NCBI RefSeq assembly: GCF_004027225.2
Contig: NC_046358.1
Coordinates: 7,967,284-8,031,283 of the forward strand
Direction of reading: 5' to 3'
Length of the DNA: 64,000 nucleotides
DNA from: Strigops habroptila
Lineage: Eukaryota > Chordata > Aves > Psittaciformes > Psittacidae
Part shown: positions 1 to 13,100 of the stretch, one piece after another
How positions within the stretch are numbered: the first letter of the stretch is position 1
Layout: every line of letters starts with the position of its first letter
Position numbers and translations under genes: made by a program
The notes under the pieces: generated by a model
Databases searched by the model: none
The model's input: only the letters and a program-made list of their open reading frames with translations
Told to the model about the DNA's origin: nothing

Positions 1-1071
1 ACCCTCCCTGTAAGAAATGTAAGTGCTTCACCGTTTGTACTTTTTGAGAGTAGAGTAACCCTCAGTATTTAACACCATAACGTTTAAAGAAAAGAATAAA
101 TCTTAAGCCTGAATAAGAATTTTGAGTAAATACGAGTTTTCTCTGCAAAAAAAAAAAAGTTAGCTTTCTAGTGAAATACCAATTTTCTTTCAATAAAATC
201 CATAATTGGGAATTCATCCTGGTCAGTTTTAGATGCATCAGACCAACCTCTGCTGTCCTTACACAGTTAAAGATGAATATTCAATACTTCTAGCAAGGCT
301 TTGGGAGGCCCCAATGCTCTTTATCAAGCCTGGATGGCTAGCTCAATCTATATACCTACATGTTAGATGTCTAAAGTTAGGTAAGTTGAATCTTACCCTT
401 GGAGAACAATTTGAATCACAGAATGGTTTAGGTTGGATGAGACCTTAAAGATCATCTAGTCCAACCCCCTGCTGTTACGTTCTTCTGTGTGTACAGTCAT
501 AATCGTAACTGGTGGAGAGATACAACTCTTAAGATGCTTTAAAAGCAGTAGTAATGCTCCTGTGTGGCCAGATGAACCTGTTAACAATAGCCAGACATCC
601 TTTCCATGACTTTGCAGCAAATGAGAAGGGAGAATGAATGTTTGTTTTGCCACTGGTGATTCCCCACCTCTCTGTTTGGACTCCTTTTACCTCCAGTAGC
701 TTTTTGGAAGCATGTGGTGTTTCCTCTTCTATCACTGTCTTTATATGGCTGCTGTTCTTCATCCTGAAGAATAGGAGGGTGGCAATGTGATACTGCTGCT
801 GGGTTAGGAGATATATTCACAGTGAAGAGGAAATCCTGTTTATCAGCCGCTCATCTAGCCACATTGACGACTCCTGTCTCTTTTGCTTCCCTGTAGAATA
901 CTTCTGGTGTTTAGTTGCCTGCCTTCTCTTTCCCATAGGTTTCCAAAGAACTCTATGCAGGGTGGCAGTGGTGGGACATTCCAGGGGGCACTGCAAGTCT
1001 GAAAGTCTGGATTTCAAAACTTCTCTTTTTTCCAGTCATTCACATTCCTGCTTTCAATTTTTTCTTTACAG
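1..1071. other. Upstream intron of the PLA2G4-like gene
   Basis: I see no complete exon here. The first nine bases are followed by a good donor (gtaagaaat), so an exon may end at position 9. A CR1 3' scrap lies at 413-472. Short open frames on both strands lack splice-site or homology support. Confidence 0.5.
413..472 (-). mobile_element. CR1: CR1 LINE 3'-end fragment
   Basis: The stretch begins gaatcacagaatggtttagg and continues with ccttaaagatcatctagtcc, which is the reverse complement of the CR1 3' terminus. Only about 60 bp survive, so it is a heavily truncated, dead copy lying in an intron. Confidence 0.75.
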
Positions 1072-1109
1072 AATGTGCCACTGTATTTGTACCTCCAACT
1101 TAACGATTG
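1072..1109 (+). CDS. PLA2G4-like exon (C2/lipase linker, 38 nt)
   Basis: The acceptor tttctttacag precedes the exon and the donor gtaaga follows. The reading is [12 protein letters not shown] plus two bases of a split codon, which the first base of exon 2009-2144 completes as Cys. This amphipathic beta-strand segment just before LDVRLG fits the family's linker between the C2 and lipase domains. The exon is short, so support rests on splice sites, phase and position. Confidence 0.6.
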
Positions 1110-4100
1110 GTAAGAGGACTGTTTTGTTTTTTTTCCCCAAAGGTTTTATTGCTCTTTGAACTATGACTTCTAGAATAGAGTATCCTTTACTTAGATACAA
1201 GGAATGCGCATGACTAGGGGCAAACTGTAATGATAGTTAAGTCACCATTAAAAAGCCACCACAACAGATCAAAGTTAAATGTCCTTGGGGCAAAAGAGTC
1301 ACACCAAGATGCAAAAAACCCCCACCAACCTATGAGAATTTCAAACAGTGAGGAACTTAGTCACCGAATGTCCTTTACATCAAAGAACCAAAGACTAAGA
1401 TTGGAGGCTTCTTCAAAAGGGACATGGAAGCAGGAAGGCAAAAGGAATAAGGAATTTGAAATAAGCAAAACATCCAGAGCCCATACATTACTCAAATCAC
1501 ACATGCGTTCTTGAGCAAATAGATGTGTGGCTCTGGAGATATCAGTAGGAAGAAACACATGCTAGAGAAGATGAAAAGTTACAGTGTAAAATAATGAGAC
1601 AGAAAACAAATGAACCAAAATAATCTGAATATATTTTTCATTGTACTTTTTCTGTATAAATCTGTGGTACAAATCCCCAGGAAAGACCTTGTTAGGTTCA
1701 AGTCAGCCTTTGCTTAAAAATTACGTGAAGCAGAAATAGAAAGCAATATGTGCCAGCTTATAAAGACTCAGAGAAGCCTTTCTTTTTTCATATTTGCTGT
1801 CCTTAGCTGGCAGTAAAACTTACACTGAAACATTGGAAAATAGAGACCACGTAGAAACAAAGCAGTTGATTTCTTTGAAACCGGACAATGTATTTCTGTC
1901 TCTCAATCTGAACAGTTAATAGTGGGTTTTTATGATTTTTAGCAGACTGCAGTTGTTGAAAATAGATCCATATACATTTTAAACACCAATCCTGTGCCTC
2001 TGTTTCAGCACAGAAAAACTAGATGTGCGCTTAGGCTATGATTTGTGCCGAGAAGAGCAAGAATTCTTGCTAAAAAGAAAAAGAGTGGTTGCCAGTGCCC
2101 TGAAAAGGGTCCTTCATCTGGAAAGAGATCTACATGGACATGAGGTCTGTGAGTAGGAGTCCAAGCACGGGGTGTGGGTCTGTTCAATTAGGATTGGCAC
2201 ATCTCCCCGCAAAATTTCTAGTAGTTTTTGCATATTGATGACAACCCCATTGATGTGAATGGCAGCAGAAAAGAAGTTCTCAGTGTGGCATACCCCATAT
2301 TCATCTAATATTTCGGCTCAGCTATTCATGCCTCCGTTCTTCTCAATAGGTCAAATTCTCAGGGATATAATACCACTCTTCAAAGCCAGAGCTTCCAACA
2401 GTGTGATGCAGTGGGTCAGCAAGATATGAGGTGTTGGTACATTGTGTTAGACACAGCCAAGCCAGACAACTGAAACCAAGTAGGAAAACAGGAGTATTTG
2501 AAATTCACCTCACATAGATATTTATTAAATCATTGTAATGTCCCTTCTTTAGGCTTACCTTTTATTTCATTTTCAGAGCACTTTTCACAAAAAGTCAAAA
2601 TTCTTTAGGGTAGAGAAAGAACATTTTATGACAAACTCCAGCTGAAATATTTTGTTGCCAAGATCCAGGCGAATTATTAAGTGAACATTATTTTCTTGCT
2701 GGAATGACATTTGTTAAATAGATGCTCTCCAAAGAATCATTTTGTTTACTTAAGATATTTTTTTCTGAACTTGAATCCATTCTTAATTACATTATTGCAA
2801 TTTTTGTTATTTATAATAAAATTATATCATGATCTGTTATTAATCATTGCAATTCCAATTATAAAGAAGAAGGGGAGGAAGGAAAGTTTAAATCACTGCA
2901 TACTCAAAATCATCCAAACTCATCCAAGCTTTGGGGTTAAGGGTACCCATTGAGTGTCTGGAGGTTAATTTCGTTGTCCTCCAAAGAAGTGTCCTGAGGA
3001 AATTAAAAGAGCTGTAATTAGACTTGTCCAAGTAGGCAAATGAGTAACTTTTTGAAGATAATACTTATGTTTTGAACAGGTCCCAGTAATAGCTGTTATG
3101 GCAACAGGCGGAGGCCTCAGAGCAATGTCAGCTATGTTTGGCCACCTCTTAGCTCTCCAGAAGCTAAATCTGTTGGACTGTGTTACCTACGTCACTGGGG
3201 CTTCTGGCTCGACATGGTGTGTATAGCAAATGAGATTTGTATTTGGAATGACTCTCAGACTATATTTCTACACAGTGAGAGACATATCTCTTTCAAGGTC
3301 TTAGATTGTTAACAAGTGAACGTAATTCCCTGCTAAAGCTACTACTGTTGGCTCTCAATTATAACTTTAGTTTAGGCTTGTCAGTTCTCTTCTTCGATGA
3401 AAGTCGTTGGGTCGATATAGTAATTTTCCAGAACTATCCAGATACATGGATTATTTTCTCACATTTCTATTCTTTAGGACCCTAGCAGACCTGTATGAAC
3501 ATGCTGACTGGTCACAGAAGTCTCTAGAGGGACCACTTAAGGCAGTAAAAGAACAAGTGACAAAATGCAAGCTCAACCTTATGTCTATAGAGCATCTGAA
3601 GTATTATCACAAGGAACTTGCTGAAAGAGCAAAAGCAGGACATGTGTCATCTTTCACAACTCTGTGGTCCCTTGCTCAGGAAATGTTCTTACATGAACGG
3701 GTATGTGCACGGTCCTGCCACACATTTGGGAAATATCCACTAATTTTCTTTAGAGCTTTACATTTTGAGGGCATGACGTAATGTGTGGAACAAATCCAAA
3801 GTGAATCCCAATGTGATTTGTAAACAATGACAAAGGATCTTGTAGTCAGGATTTTCCAGGGTAGCTAATGGTTTGAAGGTGCCTCTGTGCTAAGGGTGCC
3901 CAACAGCTAGCAACTTCAGTAGGAAAACTTGCAGAAATAACTGAGCAATCCCCCTCTGAAAAGTCAGGTCTTTTGAAGTCTGCTTTTATTTGGACACTTA
4001 AGAGCTAGAGTAATCTGTCCTCATGTGAACATTAGTCTCAGCCTTAGGAAAGATCTGGGGGATGAAGGCAATCAAGGCACTTTGATGTTAATTAAGAAGT

Positions 4101-7100
4101 TACTAGGGATCAAAAAAGCAACTGGAAAGAAAGTGCAGGAATATGAAGGAAGAGGTCTCTCATAAAAATGTGACTCACAGATTCCTCTGGGTTTTAAAAC
4201 ATTTGTTATCTCTCTAGACTCAGATAGATCATGTCAATGGTTTTTGCCTTGTGCTCTTCCAGAGGTTTACTGTGATTTTTTCTATCTCTTTGATTAGCCA
4301 AGAAAGTACAAACTCACAGACCAGCGCAAGGCATTGGAGCATGGACAAAACCCATTGCCTTTCTATTCAGTCCTCAATGTGAAAGAGGAAAAGTTCAGTA
4401 CATTCAGATTTAGAGGTAAGTATTCCTAGAATTTCTTCTGGCTCTGAGGGACAAAGGAGAATTTGGAGGAAGGTGTTGTGTGGGTGTAGAATAAAAGGGG
4501 AATACATCTGTTGCTTGCCCTGGCTCGGTATTCATCTTTTAATAAAATGTCTTTTTTGCAAACTGCTGGATGTTGATTAGAAAGAGCAGGTCTGCTGTAT
4601 GACATCCTCAGGCACAAACAGGGCATTTCTGAAGAGTTCTAGTTTTGCCATAGACATTGTGAGCAAGTGTGAGCAAATCATGCGATCTTTTTCTGCCTCA
4701 GATCCACACCTATAAAATGGGTTTGATGGTTCCTTAGTTTTTAGAGGTGCTGTGAAATATTATTGCCACTGCCCTAAATATTACACTGATGAAAGTATGA
4801 AAACGGAGTGGAGTATGATTCCTATAATGGGTGTGATATGACACCCATTAAATGGACACAGGGTACATTCAACAAAAGATATTAAAATGAGCGGATACTG
4901 GAAAGAAAAAAAAACAGCTAGTACTTACATTTGGTTTGGTTTATAGCTACTGTTCTACTGCAATACCTGAACAAGACAGCATGAGTCAGGAAAGCGCATG
5001 GCCATACCCACACTGTGATACTTTCTAGTTTGGAGCTGATGTGTCTTCAGGCTGTTTTATTATATCATGTAGGCTGACAAGTTTGGGTTAGTAGAGGTTT
5101 AATGCCAGTCATTCCTTGCAAGCTGGATCACACTTGCATGTTGTACATTTGATGCTCTTCATTTAGAGAGCAAGTAGGATCCCAGAATCTTTATATAGGA
5201 ATATATATCTAAGCTTTTGAAGCTACTGTTAGACTCATTCTGAGTTGAAAAAGCTAGTTCCTTTTGTATGCAAATCGTCTCTCAGTTTTGTATGAAACTA
5301 GACAGTGTAGTTTGCAATACAAAGCTACTGAAACAAGAGCTGCTGAGACAACCAAGATCTATGGAGCCCATGGATAGCTTTATCCACAGGGGAAAGTTTT
5401 GTTTTCTTACTTCTACTACATTAAACATGCTGTGTGTCAATTCTTTTGTAGAGTGGGCAGAGTTTTCTCCTTATGAGGTGGCCATACCAAAATATGGAGC
5501 CTCCATTCCTTCAGAATACTTTGACAGTGAATTCTTCATGGGAAGGCGAGTGAAGAAGCTGCCAGAATCTCGGATCTGCTATCTGGAAGGTGACCTAGTA
5601 GTGCAGTATAGTTAATCACAACATGGTAGAAAGCGTGGTACTAGCTAGCCACTGGTCTGTATACAAAACTCCTTGCCAGCAAGTCTTCACTAGGTCTTGA
5701 TTCAAGGGTCTTTTTATCCTGTTTGTACACTTCTGCTTGTTGTAAATCTTCTTTCCTCTTGACATCCCTTTTAACCTGGGCAGATTTGAGAAAGTTGCAG
5801 CATGGTTCCCCTTCCCATTTTCTGACCAAACAAAAAGACGGAGAAGGCGAGTTGAGAAAATAATAAGCCTTTCTTCCCTGAGAAGTCACCAACTGTTCAA
5901 CTTAATTTCTAGACAATGTGTTGCTGGGGTAGAATTGGAAGGAACTGAAAATAAAATATAACTCACGTAGAACATGAACATGTAGAACAACCCACAAAAG
6001 TGAGAACCAGGAGAGCTTTGTGGGTTGAGAATGGTATCACTAATCTTCCCTACCCATAAGGATGGAGGAAGTCCTTTTAACCTCGAACAACTGCTTTGAC
6101 TAGCTGTTCTGCCTGTAAAGGTGAAGAAAAGGAGAAAAGTCAGAGGAATCCATCTGCCCAGGCAGATTTGAAATCCTTGTCAGAATTTTAGCTTTTGATA
6201 CCAAAACCAAGGATCTAGTGGAGACAAAAACTGTATTTCTCTCACTGCGAAGTCTGCTGGAGATGATTGTATTTGTTCCTCATGTGAGTATCTGGCATGG
6301 GGCTTAATGACAAAGGATAGCTCTTTCTTTTCCAAAAGCAGACTTACATATGGAGCCAATTCTATTTTGATCCTGGACCAGTTGAACTCTACAGAAACAA
6401 AACATGCCTGAAAGGAAAAAATGGGTCTTAGATCAATTTAAACAAGAAATCTGTTTAAGGAGGGCTTTATGCTTATACGTCTTCTACACGCTTTTAAAGC
6501 CTGTTGTCTTCCACAAGTGCACTGTTAACACTCTAAAACATCATTTGGGTGACTGATACCTCTTATTTTGTTACTCTGTACTATACAGTGGATGGTCTGT
6601 GTCACAACAGGGTCACTTCACGTGAGCCAATAATATGTAGCTTGTATCTAATAATATGGATACTTGTAATAGTCAGTAGTTAATGTGGTGGTGCAGTATT
6701 TTTCCCATGTGATTTGACTTGCAGGTCTTTGGACAAACATCTTTACTAGGAATTTGCTGGATGGCTTGTACTGGTCCTCAAATTCAAATGAATTCTGGGA
6801 AAGATGGGCCAAAGATATGGTAGATACAGGTAAGAAAGAGTTTCAAAATCAGTATTTGTTTTTGACCAGATAGTGCTTCCTATTCAGGGGAGGATTAAGA
6901 AAGATACACTATTGCTACTGTTTGTGAATAACCTCTCACATGTTCTCCCTAAACTGCTGCATTTTGTGTTGCCTCTCTGTGGATCTTCCAGCATGATTTT
7001 CATGTGTATCAGAATCACTATGTGATGGTTTTCATTACTTTATTTTATTTTATTTATTTTATTTTACTTTATTTTATACCCATACTTCATGCTACTTACA

Positions 7101-10100
7101 AATGTTTTCCATTTAGAATTTGCTTATGGTCTACTAAATGACTGCTCCGATGACTGCAAATGAGAAGGGTGGCTTTTACTTGTAGGCAAAAGTACAAAGC
7201 CAGTGTGTCATTTGAGAATGAAAGACAAAAGCTGTGCTTGCTTTAAAGCAAACCAGGTACCCCTTTGTTTAAAAGGGATTGGTCATCTGCATATGTTTTC
7301 AAGCAAACTGAAGGAAACAGGGAGGGGAGGGACCCACAGGAAGACAACAGGGGCAGTAGCCAGTAAAGGTGCCTGGCAGAACAGATTGCAATGTTTTTTT
7401 CTCACAGTTCCTTCTCTATTTCAGAAAAACATTCCCCTGAGGAAGACATCACTGTCATCGAGCCTCCTTCTTGTTTGTCAGGGAAGCTGTATGAGATGTT
7501 TCAGGACATTATGACCAAGCGTCCACTTCTGGGGAAGTCTCATAACTTCCTGAGAGGCTTAGAATTTCATAAGGATTATATCCACCAGAAAAAGTTTATT
7601 GAATGGAAAGGTAACTGCAACAAAGAGTTAGCTGCAGTGTGCAGGTAACATCTCAGATTTTTCTTTTCTTTTATTTAGATTTTGGAAATCTCACATTTAG
7701 ATATATTTTCTCAGGGTTTGGAAATCTGTTGAGGTGGAACTATGTTCATGGTGTCTGTTTTTTCAGGGTAACAGGTTAAAATAAACTAGTCCATGGGCCA
7801 CTCTTTCACCTCCTGAAGGTATCTGTAATTTGTGCCAAAGCATGCTCTTCTACAGGAAGTTTGTCACTGCTTAGATGTCAAAGGACTCAGAAAGGGTAGA
7901 GCCTTTTGAGGTCAAGAAACAAAGGTAACACCGGAAGCATAAAATAGCAGGTTATTATGTGGATCTTATGAAGGAAAGGACTGGTTGCAAGCATGTGGTT
8001 GCCCATATATGTGGTGTTACTGCTGGGTCATTTATCCATCCAGACACCTCTCTAGTTCTGCAGAAACAGAAATACCAAGATCCAACAACAGCAAGTTAAA
8101 GCCGTGTAGGTTTAGACTGTATATATTAAACAAACGGAATGCATAGACTTGATGTATAAATGAAACAGCAATTTCCTATGGCCTGTGTTCTGTGGGCAGA
8201 CAAAGTAAACAGTCATGACAGTTTTACCTCAGAATCTATGGAACAATCTATGAAATGATAGCAGGCTGATGGAGCTGAGGCTTTGTGCATCAGAAACCAT
8301 CCTGTAATCTCAGCATCCCCATTTATTCCATGAGCAGGTAGCAGTGTGGGAGGACCCCCCTAGATTAACATTATCAAGGTGTGTTCTCTGCCTCCTCTGA
8401 GTCCTTCTCTTTGGCAACTTGTGTTTTCTCTCCCCCGTTTCATGCAAGTTTCGTGCAAGTTACAACACCTTTTGCCCCTGGCTGCCACTGCTACGTGGTT
8501 GGCTGACAATGGCAAGAGATGGTGGAGCTTTTTTGCAAGTGAAGGCAGAGCTTGCAGTGTGCTAAGAAGTGGTTTTAAAATGTTCAGTAAGCAAAAAGTC
8601 TGTGTTCTAAAGAGTCTGCTTTAAGAAAACAAGTGAGAGGAAAAAGCAAGTAGCATAAGAAGGGTGGGTGAGAGAAGGAGCAAGTGAGTATCTTAAGAAG
8701 GTGGAGGGAGGATAAAATTGACAGTCAGTAAATGTTTAAAAAATCATTTTCCTTACATTTTTTTGACTAACAATTTTGTAAAGGCAAATGGGTAGAAGCA
8801 GATTTCAAGGAGGATTTGGAGGAAGAGATCATAGGGACACTAAAGCCTACTTCAGGTTAGATATTTTACAAATAGAGTAAAATAGGTGAAAATCATGAAG
8901 TCTGGGGTGGGAAAAGGGAAACTGAAAGTCTGGAGTTGGAAAAATCAGCAGATTTTGTATTGTCTTTTGACTGCCTGCATCAGACCAAGCTAAAACCAAG
9001 TATGGATCTCTAGAAGCAGGAGGAGATGCCAGCTCAGTGAATAGAAATTACAGTCTCATGTTAGGTGAAGTCTCCAGAATACAGCTGTGCTTTAAAGCTT
9101 CCCCGCAGCTCAGGTTATCTGACAGATTAAAACAAGACTTTAGATGCCATGTGAAAAGGCTATTTTTCATGGTGAGAAATTTGAGAACTCACAGCCTGGA
9201 ATTAGTGTAATGCATTTACAGGCGGGTTCATGCTTTCAAGGGAATTCCTGAGGCAGGACTTATTTAAAGTCCCTTTTTGGGTGAGGGATGGAAGAAGAGG
9301 CTTTCCCAAGGAAATGTCTACTTCTAACTCATATATCCAGCCATGAGTAAATGCTTCACAGTTCCACCTCCATGATAAGAAAATGGGGGTAATGGAATTT
9401 CAACTAAAACTATTCACCAAGCCAAATAAAAGTGCAAAGTACGCTCTGTTTCTTCTGTGAGGGACTGCAAGCAAATGTCTTTCATTACAGCAGAATCTGT
9501 GAATTCCCAGCAGCCATGAATGCTAAAATAAGCAAATAATTTTGTGAAGACCTGACAGTGGGGAAATGGAAAAAATATGAGTTATTACTTCAAGCTGCTG
9601 TCGAACATTCTAGGCCCTGGAACAAGAGTTATTCTGCATGGTTTAAATCAACATGAATGAGACCAATGAAGCAGAGAGATCAAAAGGAGTGAAATGCTGG
9701 AATTTATCTGCAGTATTCCTGTGATCAACAGTTTCTTAAAATACCTAAGCACAAATGATTTAAGGCTTAAGGGGTCTGCTCTGTGCTCTGATACCTCATT
9801 TTGTGAACTTAAGGAACACTTTTAAACCACTATTTTGATACTTAAAACCATGGCAAAATGTTCCATATTCCATGGGACTAGAAATGGTACCGGGGGAACA
9901 ATAGTGGACTCGGTGTCTACAGGGCAGACTGGTGGGGTTGCTAGCAGAGGAATAGCAGTCCAGCTATTAGAAACTGGCTTTAGATCTCAACTTACCAGTT
10001 GGTATAATTCCCTTTTGTCTTCTTTTGGTGTTAATGTGAGGTTTAATCAACTCAAGCAATATTTTAAGCTGTTGGTGGGGGATGCTGTGTGCACGATGTG

Positions 10101-13100
10101 GTATGTTTTTCCAGCATGGCTAAGATAATTTATATGAAAGCAGGTTGAAGTCAGATATTTCACCCTGGGAGAGAAGTCTAATCCTAAGAATACAAAAGCA
10201 AAAGAAGAGCAATGCAAACTGTAGTAAGGTACTGTGTTTGTCAGATCTGTTGCTGCACTGTGAAACTGTTTGTGTTGTTTGCATTGTTTTTCCCAGTTCT
10301 TAGGGGAAAAAAATAAAATCGGCCACATTCTGTATTCTGTGAGAAATTGCTCCCCAGAGCAGTGGTGAGGCCAGCGGAGCCTGTGTCTCACCTGCGTGCC
10401 TGGCTGCCTCACAGTGAGTGTGCTGGGGGAGTGTGGTAACAGGCCAGATGTGCTCAGACGTGCAGTTTGGAGGGCGTGCTCCTGGGGCCACGTTTGTGGG
10501 CTTGCCTTATGGAGGGAGGTGAGCCTGGTTTTGAGGGCAACCAAGGGGCTGCCCTTAGCACAGACAGATTTACTGACTCCTCCTTTCCTACCAATGCACC
10601 CCTAACTGTATTAAAAATGTTTTTCAGACTCTGTGCTGGATGCTTTCCCTAACAACCTGACACCGCTGCAGAAATACCTTTGCCTGATAGATGTTGGCTA
10701 TTTCATCAACACCAGTGGTGCAGCACTTTTTAAGCCAGAGAGGAATGTAGATGTCATTATCTCACTTGATTATGGCTTGGGGAATGTGTTCAAGGTGAGA
10801 AGAGTAACATGCTTTGTTCCTTGCAGTCCTGGTAAAACTCTCTGTGTGTTATTCAGACTTTTAAGAAAGTGGCTCTCTAAATCTTGATCATATAGTCAAC
10901 AGCAAAACAGTCACCATATCTCGGAGGAGGAAAGAAACTTCCTTCCTTTCTAGAACTATGGAAACTGTTAGGCTCTTTTCTCTGTAGTGGATTGCAGCAT
11001 ATACTTCCTAGCATCCTCAGGGAATGCAGTAACAATTAGTTGCTGGACATATGACCTTGATCTCTGTTGCTCTGTCCTCATGACGAATTGTAAGCATGGC
11101 TTTTGGTCATTCCTTGTAGCTGTAAAAAGCATTACAGGGTGATAATAAGCATCTTCTGACACGTGGCGAGTGGTGGCAGAATGTAAGGTTGTACTGTGGC
11201 TACTTCATACTACACATTCATTACAGAGTGATTTTAGGGACTAAATGAAGTTGTAGTAGTATTTCTGTAATACCTCAGTAAACCTGATTCTTGTTTTAGT
11301 GTTATCTTTAAGACAATGACATTCTGTGTCCACAGCAATTAGAGATGACATACAAATATTGCAAGATACAAAAAATCCCATTCCCCAAAGTGGAGATAAG
11401 TAAAGAAGAAGAGATGAACCCAAAGGAATGTTACGTGTTTTCGGATGCAGAGGACCCCAGAGCACCCATAGTAATCCATTTCCCCCTGGTGAATGACACC
11501 TTTAAGGAATTCAAGGAGCCTGGTAAGTTCAGTCAGCAAAACTATACTTTCTAGTTGAGTTCAGGCCATTTGTCTTTCCACAGCATGGATCTTAGTTGTC
11601 CTTTGTCCCAGGAATTCTAAGCAAGGGCACCACCTTTGTGTGACTGAGACCATTCTGTCTTCTACCCATCACGGTCATGCGAGTCTGTTTGCCTGTTCCA
11701 TTGGGCCATGAAGGAGCATGCCCATTCATCTGTCAGGACAAGCTTTGGTTACTACATTCAGCTCAAAGTACATGAGTTGCCACCACAGCAGAGGAGGAGG
11801 TGTCAACTCTTCCTGTTAACCTAGTCATGTTAATCTTCCCACCACAACTGGGATTACATTCCCCATTCACAGAATGAAACCGTATCTCTCATCCGGTAAA
11901 CCACGATGCAACAAAGATAGCTGAGTCAGGTCCATGTCTCCTCTGATAAGCCTCTACGTACTGCTCAAGAGGCAGGTTAGCAAACCACAGCAGGCTCTGT
12001 GATGTTGAGTGAGACAGAGGACAGAACAAGGCTTTAAGCCACAACTCACACTACAAAGCATACTGGTGAAGGCAGCACTTACGATGGTAAGATGTTGGGG
12101 AAAAGGTAGGGCCAGAATTCCTCCTCGATCTAGAAGAAACTGGGAACATCTGCCAACTGCTTCTTCCTTCACTCTCCCCCTATCAATTTAAGACCTAGCA
12201 GTAAGCAAGCAGGCTGGGCACTAGTTTCTTCTCCCATACTCTCATGCAGTTGGGTCGGTTCTGTGTGTTCAGCAGGCTCTGGGCAGGAGGTTTTGCCCTC
12301 AGGTGTTGTCTTTGCATGCAGGCGCGAAGCAGCAAAGACCATGTTAGAACAAGAGAGCATCAGCATAGACTAGGTTTTCCAACAGCTTGTGGGATACTCT
12401 GCAAAAATCAAACAGGCAGTATCTTCTTGTTGCTTCTGCTTTCTGACTTCCTTAACCCGAGTCCTTTCACCGTGCTGGAGCTCTTACAGCAACAAACCTT
12501 GAAGTATCTCACACACCACCTTTTGAGTTACCAGGCCATGGGGAACTTCTGCCTTCCCTTGCTCAACACACCAGACAGAGCATTCGCTCTCCTTCCAGCT
12601 TTACCCCAAATTACATTGTGGTACTAGGTGGGACCACTGCAAAATGGATGGCTCTGAGGGAAAATTTGGGGAAGGTTATAAACAGGAAAGCAGATTACAT
12701 AAAGCTCCTTTTCTGCTGTGAAGTTCACCAATGCTCAGAGATCACATGCAGTAAGAGATACACCAATAAAATCACATTTAGAAACTGCGGATGAACAGAG
12801 GAGGTACCCAGAAGAGGGAACTAGGCTTGTTCAGTAGAGGCTGGAGATGGTTCAAATGGCAATACACAGTGAGATACGTCCATTGAGCAGTGACTAGCAG
12901 GTTAAAAGGCTGTTTTACATTGTCTCTGAATGAAAGATAGGTGAGATTATGTAGAGCAAAGCAGCTGCAGCAGCTGCTGCAGCTTCTCAGCACTCCAGGC
13001 CCAAATTCATGAGCTATGACACTTACCTGCATGTCTCTGAGCAGCCGCTGATTCATCAGCCAAGCTGACAGCCTGCAACTGATGTGGGTGGTTGGGGAGG

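Noticed and set aside
939..1017. Possible C2-domain exon after tttcccatag
   Set aside because: No good donor follows in a usable frame and the translation shows no C2 pattern.
10047..10544. 165-codon minus-strand open frame
   Set aside because: It lies antisense in a PLA2G4-like intron, has no recognisable domain or splice partners, and overlaps unrelated plus-strand frames.
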